Source: an uncultured Flavobacterium sp. (GTDB lineage: Bacteria; Bacteroidota; Bacteroidia; Flavobacteriales; Flavobacteriaceae). From it: 13,271 nucleotides of DNA. How positions within the stretch are numbered: the stretch's first letter is position 1; the number at the start of each line of letters is the position of its first letter. Where the stretch lies: contig NZ_CAMLMK010000074.1 in the NCBI RefSeq assembly GCF_946481155.1, positions 1-13,271 on the forward strand, given 5' to 3'. This document shows, one piece after another, positions 1-5,104 of the stretch. Both the position numbers and the translations under genes were made by a program. The notes beneath the pieces are model-generated. The model did no database searches. It was not told the DNA's origin and saw only the letters and a list, made by a program, of their open reading frames with translations.

Positions 1-136
1 CTTTGATTTAAAGCAGAATGATTAATCGAACTCAGATTTAGTATTGAAAATAAAATCATTTTAGATTAGATTTTTTGCAAACATCATAATTTAACTAGCT
101 AATTTATAACATAGCTAAACTGGCAACTTGAATTGA

Positions 137-619
137 TTATTCCGTTTTCAGAATTACAGGCAAAACAAATTGTGTCTTTACCGGAATTCCACGTTTAATG
201 GCTGGGTTTACTTTTGGCAAATCGATCAATTTTGCATGGAGAATGCTGTCGATTTTTATTTTGTCGTACGTTACATTGTCTTTCGGGAATTGCGGCTCGA
301 ATTTTAAACTCGAATCCGGAAACACGGTCACTTTTACTTCTATCGTATCGATTTCGGGATAAAGGGCGGCCAATGTATCGACACTTAGTTTCTCTTGAAT
401 CGTCTGTGTCAGGTATTCGAAGAAGCATTGCTTGCGCTGGGCTTCATCGGTAATTACTTCGCAGGCATCAACGGAAGGAAAAGCATCTACTTTTTTCCAG
501 TCGATTTTCTCAAGTTCTTTTTGCAGCAATTCATCTTCCGACGGCGTTTTCTTGTCGAAAAACTGACAGGAAGCTACCGCTAATGAAAAGAAAAATAAGG
601 CAAAAAGATTTTTCGACAT
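137..619 (-). CDS. Small predicted lipoprotein, function unknown
   Basis: This is a 160-residue protein with a short hydrophobic signal segment (about residues 4-17) ending in VASC. Cys18 is the likely lipidated residue, and the following QFFDKK is polar, as expected of an envelope lipoprotein. The mature part is charged, with two further cysteines near residues 53 and 65 that could form a disulfide. I do not recognise a domain family. The ATG at 619 is the natural start because the lipobox sits at the usual distance from it. A TATTTTTG box on the minus strand (643-650) fits the Bacteroidota -10 pattern 24 nt upstream of the start, but no clear -33 TTTG was found. The gene is divergent from the DUF456 gene, 42 bp away. 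Being a real secreted protein is fairly secure; its role is unknown. Confidence 0.8.
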   Translation of the reverse strand: MSKNLFALFFFSLAVASCQFFDKKTPSEDELLQKELEKIDWKKVDAFPSVDACEVITDEAQRKQCFFEYLTQTIQEKLSVDTLAALYPEIDTIEVKVTVFPDSSLKFEPQFPKDNVTYDKIKIDSILHAKLIDLPKVNPAIKRGIPVKTQFVLPVILKTE

Positions 620-661
620 TGTAAAGGTGTAATTTTAAGTTCCAAAAATAGTGAAAAAAAT

Positions 662-1162
662 ATGGAATACTTTTTATTGATTGCCGGTTTTATTTGCATG
701 ATTGTCGGAATCCTGGGTAGTTTTCTTCCGGTTTTGCCCGGCCCGCCCATAAGTTGGGTCGGTTTGCTGTTGCTTTATCTTACGCAAGCTGTGCCTGATA
801 ATTATTGGGTCTTGGGAATTACTCTTGCAGTTGCCGTACTTGTGGGGGTTTTGGATTATGTGATTCCTGCTCACGGAACAAAGCGCTTCGGGGGAAGTTC
901 TTATGGTGTCTGGGGCACCAATATTGGACTAATTGTCGGATTGATTGCCCCGATTCCGCTGGGGGTGATTATCGGGCCTTTTCTGGGAGCTTTGATTGGT
1001 GAGCTGATTTACGACAGCCAGGATCACAAACGCGCAATGAAAGCAGCGACGGGTTCTTTCATAGGTTTTTTGGCTTCCACTTTCATGAAGTTTGTTGTTT
1101 GTATAATTTATTTCGGAATGTTTTTAATGAAAGTATGGGAATACAGGACGAGTTGGTTCTGA
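662..1162 (+). CDS. DUF456 family integral membrane protein
   Basis: This is a 166-residue, very hydrophobic protein with the DUF456 layout. An N-terminal membrane segment (residues 2-22) leads into a Pro/Gly-rich turn (LPVLPGPP, about 22-29). A second and third helix follow, then the soluble loop with KRFGGSSYGVWGTNIG (about 75-90), two glycine-rich helices, and a charged segment (YDSQDHKRAMKAATG) before the last membrane segment. Glycine-zipper-like helices are typical of the family, whose biochemical role is not known; the protein should lie in the inner membrane. The ATG at 662 puts the first helix directly at the N-terminus and lies 42 bp from the divergent lipoprotein gene. A strong terminator follows ten bases after the stop, so the gene appears monocistronic. 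Confidence 0.9.
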   Translation: MEYFLLIAGFICMIVGILGSFLPVLPGPPISWVGLLLLYLTQAVPDNYWVLGITLAVAVLVGVLDYVIPAHGTKRFGGSSYGVWGTNIGLIVGLIAPIPLGVIIGPFLGALIGELIYDSQDHKRAMKAATGSFIGFLASTFMKFVVCIIYFGMFLMKVWEYRTSWF

Positions 1163-1171
1163 TGTAAAATA

Positions 1172-1202
1172 AAAAAAGCCCCGAATCATTCGGGGCTTTT
1201 TT
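1172..1202. terminator. Bidirectional intrinsic terminator between DUF456 gene and tRNA-Asp
   Basis: A perfect inverted repeat has a core GCCCCGAA (1178-1185), loop TCA, and TTCGGGGC (1189-1196). It is flanked by at least six A on the left and six T on the right, so it forms a GC-rich hairpin plus U-tract on either strand. It would end the DUF456 transcript on the plus strand and the first tRNA-Asp transcript on the minus strand, whose 3' end lies 6 bp away. Confidence 0.93.
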
Positions 1203-1203
1203 G

Positions 1204-1299
1204 TTACTGGCGGTCTGGACGGGACTCGAACCCGCGACCCCATGCGTGACAGGCATGTATTCTAACCAACTGAACTACCAAACCAGTGCTTTATTGCGG
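1204..1299. repeat. 96-bp direct repeat, unit 1 (tRNA-Asp plus leader)
   Basis: This block is identical to 1551-1646. It contains the whole tRNA, 4 bp on the 3' side and 15 bp of 5' leader. The two promoters and the terminators outside it differ. Confidence 0.9.
1208..1284 (-). tRNA. tRNA-Asp (anticodon GTC), copy 1
   Basis: Read on the minus strand this is a 77-nt tRNA with encoded CCA. Acceptor arms GGTTTGG and CCAGACC pair with one G-U wobble, and the discriminator base is G. The D arm, the anticodon stem CATGC/GCATG around the loop CTGTCAC (anticodon GTC, aspartate), and the T arm with GGTTCGAGTCC are all intact. It is identical to the second copy at 1555-1631. A separate promoter lies upstream at 1302-1332, and the shared terminator at 1172-1202 lies just downstream. 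Confidence 0.97.
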
Positions 1300-1301
1300 T
1301 G

Positions 1302-1332
1302 CGAAAGTACGGCGAATTTTGACTTTTTCCAA
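1302..1332 (-). promoter_or_regulatory. Promoter of tRNA-Asp copy 1
   Basis: On the minus strand TTGG (1329-1332), a 19-nt spacer and TACTTTCG (1302-1309) resemble the Bacteroidota sigma consensus TTTG...TAnnTTTG, with one mismatch in the -10 box. Transcription would begin roughly 12 nt before the tRNA 5' end. The prediction is inferred from the pattern and position. Confidence 0.6.
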
Positions 1333-1408
1333 CGTTTTAACAAAGAAAAAACAATATAAATTATAAGTCGCTGATTGTCAATTTTGAAGAAAGTGAAATT
1401 GTATAAAT

Positions 1409-1438
1409 CAAAAAAGCCCTCCATAAAAATGGAAAGCT
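1409..1438 (-). terminator. Intrinsic terminator on the minus strand (candidate sRNA 3' end)
   Basis: On the minus strand AGCTTTCCAT (1429-1438) and ATGGAGGGCT (1415-1424) form a 10-bp stem with two G-U pairs around a 4-nt loop, followed by a six-T tract (1410-1415). The G-U pairs become C-A mismatches on the plus strand, so it is directional. It lies well beyond the terminator of the second tRNA-Asp, which implies a separate upstream transcript. Confidence 0.75.
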
Positions 1439-1480
1439 TTTCATTGGTCTAACTACTAAACCTGGTACTTTCGTACCTAA
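1409..1480 (-). ncRNA. Candidate small structured RNA between the two tRNA-Asp genes
   Basis: No gene of known type explains this stretch. On the minus strand a promoter-like pair (TTTG at 1514-1517, 21-nt spacer, TAGTTGTG at 1485-1492, one mismatch from TAnnTTTG) would start a transcript near 1478-1480. That transcript opens with hairpin GGTAC-GAAA-GTACC (1464-1477, a GNRA tetraloop). A second hairpin follows, GGTTT/AGACC with a 7-nt loop (1446-1462), and then a strong terminator hairpin (1415-1438) with six U. The predicted RNA is about 70 nt. It has no obvious start codon with a long frame. The second hairpin resembles the 5' end of tRNA-Asp (GGTTTrGTAGTT), so a decayed tRNA fragment is an alternative. 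I know of no matching RNA family. Confidence 0.35.
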
Positions 1481-1484
1481 ACAA

Positions 1485-1517
1485 CACAACTAATCTTAAA
1501 TATTTTAAGAGGGCAAA
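1485..1517 (-). promoter_or_regulatory. Possible promoter of the candidate small RNA
   Basis: The minus strand carries TTTG (1514-1517), a 21-nt spacer and TAGTTGTG (1485-1492), which has one mismatch to TAnnTTTG. The TTTG overlaps the U-tract edge of the terminator for the second tRNA-Asp. The predicted start falls next to the first hairpin of the candidate RNA. The match is moderate and could be chance in AT-rich DNA. Confidence 0.35.
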
Positions 1518-1544
1518 AAAGCCTTTCTTTGTGTCGAAAGGCTT
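1515..1544 (-). terminator. Intrinsic terminator of tRNA-Asp copy 2
   Basis: On the minus strand AAGCCTTTC (1536-1544) and GAAAGGCTT (1519-1527) form a 9-bp stem with an 8-nt loop, followed by a T-tract (1515-1520). It starts about ten bases after the tRNA 3' end at 1555, the expected place for its terminator. Confidence 0.9.
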
Positions 1545-1550
1545 CCTCTT

Positions 1551-1646
1551 TTACTGGCGGTCTGGACGGGACTCGAACCCGCGACCCCATGCGTGACAGG
1601 CATGTATTCTAACCAACTGAACTACCAAACCAGTGCTTTATTGCGG
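1551..1646. repeat. 96-bp direct repeat, unit 2 (tRNA-Asp plus leader)
   Basis: This is the second identical copy of the block at 1204-1299, offset by 347 bp. It could be a tandem duplication whose flanks have drifted, or two older copies kept identical by gene conversion. Confidence 0.9.
1555..1631 (-). tRNA. tRNA-Asp (anticodon GTC), copy 2
   Basis: This is a 77-nt tRNA with encoded CCA, identical base for base to copy 1 and with the same GTC anticodon in the loop CTGTCAC. The identity with copy 1 continues 15 nt upstream and 4 nt downstream and then stops, so the duplicated block covers essentially the transcribed unit. It has its own consensus promoter (1650-1680) and its own terminator (1515-1544). 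Confidence 0.97.
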
Positions 1647-1649
1647 ATG

Positions 1650-1680
1650 CAAATATACAACCATTTTCAAATCCTCCAAA
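1650..1680 (-). promoter_or_regulatory. Promoter of tRNA-Asp copy 2
   Basis: On the minus strand TTTG (1677-1680), a 19-nt spacer and TATATTTG (1650-1657) match the Bacteroidota consensus exactly. The predicted start lies about 10-15 nt before the tRNA 5' end. It is one of the clearest promoters in the window. Confidence 0.8.
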
Positions 1681-1717
1681 TGTTTTTCGTGAAATTTTGA
1701 AAATATTTTCCGAAAGT

Positions 1718-2644
1718 TTATCCAAATCGTTGTTTTTCAACTAAATATGTAGTTAATATTTTTTCAAATTTTTCGTCTACGGAAACGGGAACGTACTTTA
1801 TTTTGTACTGTGAACAGGTATTGGCGACTTTCTCAAAATAGTCTTCCACCAGCTTTTCATAGTCGTGTTTGATGTTGTCGGCAAAGAGGTTTACCTGTTC
1901 GCCGGTTTCTAAATCAATGAATTTTCGCGGCGCATTGTCAAAATCGAACCTGAATTCCGTCTTTTTATCAATCACGTGGAACAATACCACCTTGTGCTTA
2001 TTGTGTTTCAGATGCTGCAACGCCTTGAACAAACGTTCGTCTTCTTCGCCCTGAAACATATCCGTAAACAGGATGATCATCGAACGACGATGCATTTTTT
2101 CGGCAATATGATGCAAATAAGTGATTGTATCGGTTCTTTTAGACTCTTTCTTCGACTGTAAAATACTCTCCAGCTGGTTCAGCAGCATCCTATGATGTCG
2201 GTCGCTTCCTTTTTCAGGCGCATAATATTCATAAGTATCAGAATAAATGCTCAAACCAACGGCATCCCGCTGTTTCTTCAGTAAATTCATCAAAACGGCA
2301 GAAGCCAATACCGAAAAACCAATCTTATTCTCATAAAACAATTGATTGTCTTTCAGTTTCGGATAATGCATTGAGGACGAATTGTCAATAATAAGATGAC
2401 AGCGCAAATTCGTTTCTTCCTCAAAACGCTTGGTATACAAACGGTCGGTTTTGGCGAATAATTTCCAGTCGATGTGTTTCGTGCTTTCTCCTGTATTGTA
2501 AACCTTATGTTCGGCAAATTCGGCAGAGAAACCATGGAACGGACTCTTATGCATCCCCGAAATAAAGCCTTCCACAATTTGGTTGGCCAGCAATTCGAGA
2601 TGGTGAAAACTGGATATTTTCGCTATTTGACTGTCTATCTTCAT
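1718..2644 (-). CDS. DUF58 domain protein (vWA-like fold)
   Basis: This is a 308-residue soluble protein of the DUF58 family. The family signature GESTKHIDWKLFAKTDRLY lies at about residues 52-70. It is followed by a von Willebrand A-type core with a MIDAS-like DNSSSM (Asp87, Ser89, Ser91) and a second strand ending ILFTDMF with Asp195, so metal binding is plausible. DUF58 proteins usually work with MoxR-type AAA ATPases in envelope or stress functions, but no MoxR or Bat gene is in this window. An upstream ATG at 2704 exists but gives an unlikely Cys-rich extension. The start at 2644 matches the family N-terminus (MKIDSQIAKISSFHHLELLA) and sits directly after a -10 box. No clear terminator was seen in the 37 bp to the tRNA promoter. 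Confidence 0.9.
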   Translation of the reverse strand: MKIDSQIAKISSFHHLELLANQIVEGFISGMHKSPFHGFSAEFAEHKVYNTGESTKHIDWKLFAKTDRLYTKRFEEETNLRCHLIIDNSSSMHYPKLKDNQLFYENKIGFSVLASAVLMNLLKKQRDAVGLSIYSDTYEYYAPEKGSDRHHRMLLNQLESILQSKKESKRTDTITYLHHIAEKMHRRSMIILFTDMFQGEEDERLFKALQHLKHNKHKVVLFHVIDKKTEFRFDFDNAPRKFIDLETGEQVNLFADNIKHDYEKLVEDYFEKVANTCSQYKIKYVPVSVDEKFEKILTTYLVEKQRFG

Positions 2645-2649
2645 AATTT

Positions 2650-2682
2650 CAAAGATAGGAAATAAGCATTTACTCCGGCAAA
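2650..2682 (-). promoter_or_regulatory. Promoter of the DUF58 gene, possibly leaderless
   Basis: On the minus strand TTTG (2679-2682), a 21-nt spacer and TATCTTTG (2650-2657) match TAnnTTTG exactly. The -10 box ends only 5 nt before the ATG at 2644, so transcription would start at or within a few bases of the start codon. This argues against the longer start at 2704. Confidence 0.55.
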
Positions 2683-2752
2683 TAAACCCACACGAAAATA
2701 GCATGGGAAAATAAGCTCGAAAAAACCGAATTTATATGGTAGAACCGTAATA

Positions 2753-2760
2753 TAGATTTG
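2753..2760 (+). promoter_or_regulatory. Candidate -10 box for the SnoaL-like gene
   Basis: TAGATTTG matches TAnnTTTG about 42 bp before the start at 2803. Only a weak TTTA (2731-2734) lies near the expected -33 position, so the promoter is tentative. Confidence 0.4.
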
Positions 2761-2802
2761 GATTTTATTTCCAATATTTGTTCCTTATTTATATGTAGTA
2801 CT

Positions 2803-3165
2803 ATGAGTCCTGAAAAATTACACTCTATTGCCTTCCGCTGGTTTGAAGCCTTTAACACCAAACAGCTCGATAAATTATTGTCGCTTTACGATGATGAAGC
2901 AAAGCATTTTAGTCCAAAATTAAAAATGCACCAGCCTGAAACCAATGGCTTGGTGGTAGGAAAAGACGCGATGCATGCTTGGTGGAAAGATGCTTTTGAC
3001 CGGTTGCCGACCTTACATTACAAAGTAACTTCGTTAACGGCAAATACCGATAGGGTTTTTATGGAATACATTCGTCAGGTAGAAGGGGAAGATGACATGC
3101 TGGTGGCAGAAGTCCTTGAAGTTCGCGAAGGAAAAATCATCGCATCGAGAGTATATCACGGATAA
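2803..3165 (+). CDS. SnoaL/NTF2-like family protein
   Basis: This is a 120-residue protein with the alpha+beta cone layout of SnoaL-like polyketide cyclase/NTF2 proteins. The N-terminal helices (residues 4-30, with FRWFEAFNTKQLDKLLSLYDDEAKHFSP) are followed by GKDAMHAWWKDAFDRLP and strands ending in a REGKIIASRVYHG hairpin. Such domains serve as small-molecule binding pockets or as isomerase/hydrolase folds; the substrate cannot be told. An in-frame ATG at 2758 would add 15 Cys-containing residues unlike the family, so 2803 is preferred. It is divergent from the DUF58 gene and 37 bp before the DUF885 lipoprotein gene, and the two may be co-transcribed. Confidence 0.85.
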   Translation: MSPEKLHSIAFRWFEAFNTKQLDKLLSLYDDEAKHFSPKLKMHQPETNGLVVGKDAMHAWWKDAFDRLPTLHYKVTSLTANTDRVFMEYIRQVEGEDDMLVAEVLEVREGKIIASRVYHG

Positions 3166-3202
3166 AATTAGTAGCTTTACTTCAATCGTCAAATCAAAAA
3201 AT

Positions 3203-4966
3203 ATGAGAAAAACGCTTTTTCTTTCGTCTGCATTAGTGCTTTCGTTGCTTTTCGTAAATTGTAAAAAAGAAGCAAAAATGGTGGATTTTAAATCGATAAC
3301 CGATAATTATTTCAGAGAGAAAAATGAGTTGGCTCCATTAGATGCAACGCTTAACGGCCAGAACGAGTACAATGATCAGTTTGTTTTTGAAATGACCGAT
3401 GCCTACCGAAAGAAGCAGGGAAAATTCTTTGATAAGTATGAAAAGCAGCTTTCTGAAGTGGATACGGTAAGCCTTTCGTCCGAAGAAAAAATCAGCTATG
3501 AAATTATCAAATGGGAAGCGGCTATCGGGAAAGATTTGCTGAAACAGGAAGCGAACCTCATGCCGGTACATCAGTTCTGGGGAACGCATTTAACCATGTC
3601 GCAATTTGCCAGCGGTACCAGCGCACAGCCTTTTAAAACCGAAAAAGATTACCGCAACTTTCTGAAACGAATGGATTCCTATTCGATTTGGATTGATTCT
3701 GCGATGATCTATATGGAGAAAGGAATCCAGAAAAGAATGGTCCTGCCAAAAGCATTGACAGAGAAATTAATTCCGCAGTTTGAAGAACAGATAACGGCTA
3801 ATGCAGAAGATAATTTGTTTTATTCCACCATAAAAACAATGCCTAAGGATTTTTCCGAAGAAGTAAAAACGTCACTTAAAAACGACTATATCAAAGTAAT
3901 CAATGAAAAACTGATGCCAAAGTACAAGCAGATGGCGGAGTTTTTAAAAACCAAATACCTGCCTGCTTCAAGAGCAACAAGCGGTATTGGAAGTTTGGCT
4001 GCCGGAAAGGATTTGTATGCAGTATACGTGAAGCAATGGACAACGACCACTATGAAACCGGATGAGATTCATGAATTGGGATTGAAGGAAGTTGCCCGTT
4101 TAAAAGCCGAAATGGAAAAAGTAAAAGGACAGGTTGGTTTTAAAGGTACAATTGTTGAGTTCTTTAATTACGTAAGAAACAAACCGGAGCTGAAACCGTT
4201 CAAAAAGCCGGAAGAAGTGATTGCCAATTTTGAGGCCATTCATAAAAGAATAAAACCCAATGTAGACAAACTGTTTTCGTTACAGCCTAAAACGCCTTTT
4301 GAAATCAGAAGAACAGAAGCTTTCCGTGAAAAAACCGCCAGTGCTGAATACATCCAGGGAACGGCCGATGGCACGCGTCCGGGAATTTTTTATGTTCCGA
4401 TACCGGATGTAGCCAACTATAATTATTATGGTGATGAAGATTTGTTCCTTCACGAAGCCATTCCGGGGCATCATTTCCAGATTTCCCTGCAGCAGGAGAA
4501 TAAGGAATTGCCGGACTTCAGGAAATTCAATTGGTTTGGCGCTTATGGTGAAGGCTGGGCACTTTATACCGAAAGCTTAGGAAAGGAATTAGGATTGTAT
4601 TCCGACCCATATCAATATTTCGGAATGTTGGGGAATGAAATGCACCGTGCCATCCGTCTTGTTGTCGATACCGGTTTGCATTCCAAAGGCTGGACGCGCG
4701 AGCAGGCGATCAAATTTTCATTGGAAAACGAGGCAGAAAGCGAAGCAAGCATAATTTCGGAAGTAGAGCGTTATATGGCGATACCGGGTCAGGCATTGTC
4801 ATATAAGATAGGACAGATGAAGATTATTGCCTTGCGTAAAAAAGCAGAAGCGCAGATGAAACAAAAATTCGATATAAAAATGTTCCATCAGAAAGTACTG
4901 GAATCGGGAGTGATGCCATTGGCTTTACTGGAAAAAAAGATAAACGACTGGATTGAATCAAAATAA
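3203..4966 (+). CDS. DUF885 family lipoprotein, putative zinc metallopeptidase
   Basis: This is a 587-residue protein with a signal segment ending LLFVNC, so Cys20 is the likely lipidated residue and the product is membrane-attached on the outer side of the inner membrane or in the outer membrane. It carries the DUF885 hallmark HEAIPGHH (417-424), with a downstream GEGWALYTE (Glu450 and Glu457). These are the usual candidate zinc and catalytic residues of this thermolysin-clan-like family. Length and layout fit full-length members. A frame open from 3092 would add 37 residues before the signal peptide; the start at 3203 is chosen because it puts the lipobox at the right distance. A TAGCTTTA box (3172-3179) could be a weak own promoter; otherwise it follows the SnoaL-like gene by 37 bp. 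A terminator follows. Peptide substrates are unknown. Confidence 0.92.
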   Translation: MRKTLFLSSALVLSLLFVNCKKEAKMVDFKSITDNYFREKNELAPLDATLNGQNEYNDQFVFEMTDAYRKKQGKFFDKYEKQLSEVDTVSLSSEEKISYEIIKWEAAIGKDLLKQEANLMPVHQFWGTHLTMSQFASGTSAQPFKTEKDYRNFLKRMDSYSIWIDSAMIYMEKGIQKRMVLPKALTEKLIPQFEEQITANAEDNLFYSTIKTMPKDFSEEVKTSLKNDYIKVINEKLMPKYKQMAEFLKTKYLPASRATSGIGSLAAGKDLYAVYVKQWTTTTMKPDEIHELGLKEVARLKAEMEKVKGQVGFKGTIVEFFNYVRNKPELKPFKKPEEVIANFEAIHKRIKPNVDKLFSLQPKTPFEIRRTEAFREKTASAEYIQGTADGTRPGIFYVPIPDVANYNYYGDEDLFLHEAIPGHHFQISLQQENKELPDFRKFNWFGAYGEGWALYTESLGKELGLYSDPYQYFGMLGNEMHRAIRLVVDTGLHSKGWTREQAIKFSLENEAESEASIISEVERYMAIPGQALSYKIGQMKIIALRKKAEAQMKQKFDIKMFHQKVLESGVMPLALLEKKINDWIESK

Positions 4967-4986
4967 TGAAATCATAAATATTGGTT

Positions 4987-5015
4987 AAAAACGGGACATT
5001 AGTGCCCGTTTTTTT
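4987..5015 (+). terminator. Intrinsic terminator of the DUF885 gene
   Basis: AAAAACGGG...CCCGTTTTTTT forms a hairpin with a small A bulge (ACGGGACA, TTAG, TGCCCGT), followed by seven T. It starts about 20 bp after the stop codon and ends the SnoaL-DUF885 unit. Confidence 0.85.
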
Positions 5016-5068
5016 ATGCGCTCTGCTAATAAATTTCTAAATTTACTTAAAGTAATTGTACGGCAAAA

Positions 5069-5097
5069 TTTGTTAAAATAATAACACCTTAATTTTT
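5069..5097 (+). promoter_or_regulatory. Possible promoter of the AsmA-family gene
   Basis: TTTG (5069-5072), a 17-nt spacer and TAATTTTT (5090-5097) have one mismatch to TAnnTTTG. The box ends 7 nt before the ATG at 5105, so the leader would be very short. The T-run makes the exact box uncertain. Confidence 0.35.
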
Positions 5098-5104
5098 TTG
5101 TACT

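Noticed and set aside
96..117. TAGCTA repeated twice with a 10-bp gap in the left intergenic region
   Set aside because: Six-base self-palindromes in AT-rich DNA are expected by chance. Nothing else in 1-136 supports a gene or site.
2645..2704. 20-residue N-terminal extension of the DUF58 protein from an upstream ATG at 2704
   Set aside because: The extension contains the promoter of the gene, is Cys/Phe-rich and does not match the family N-terminus.
2758..2802. 15-residue N-terminal extension of the SnoaL-like protein
   Set aside because: It begins inside the candidate -10 box, and the family start fits MSPEKLH at 2803.
3092..3202. 37-residue N-terminal extension of the DUF885 lipoprotein
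   Set aside because: It overlaps the SnoaL-like coding sequence in another frame and would bury the signal peptide.
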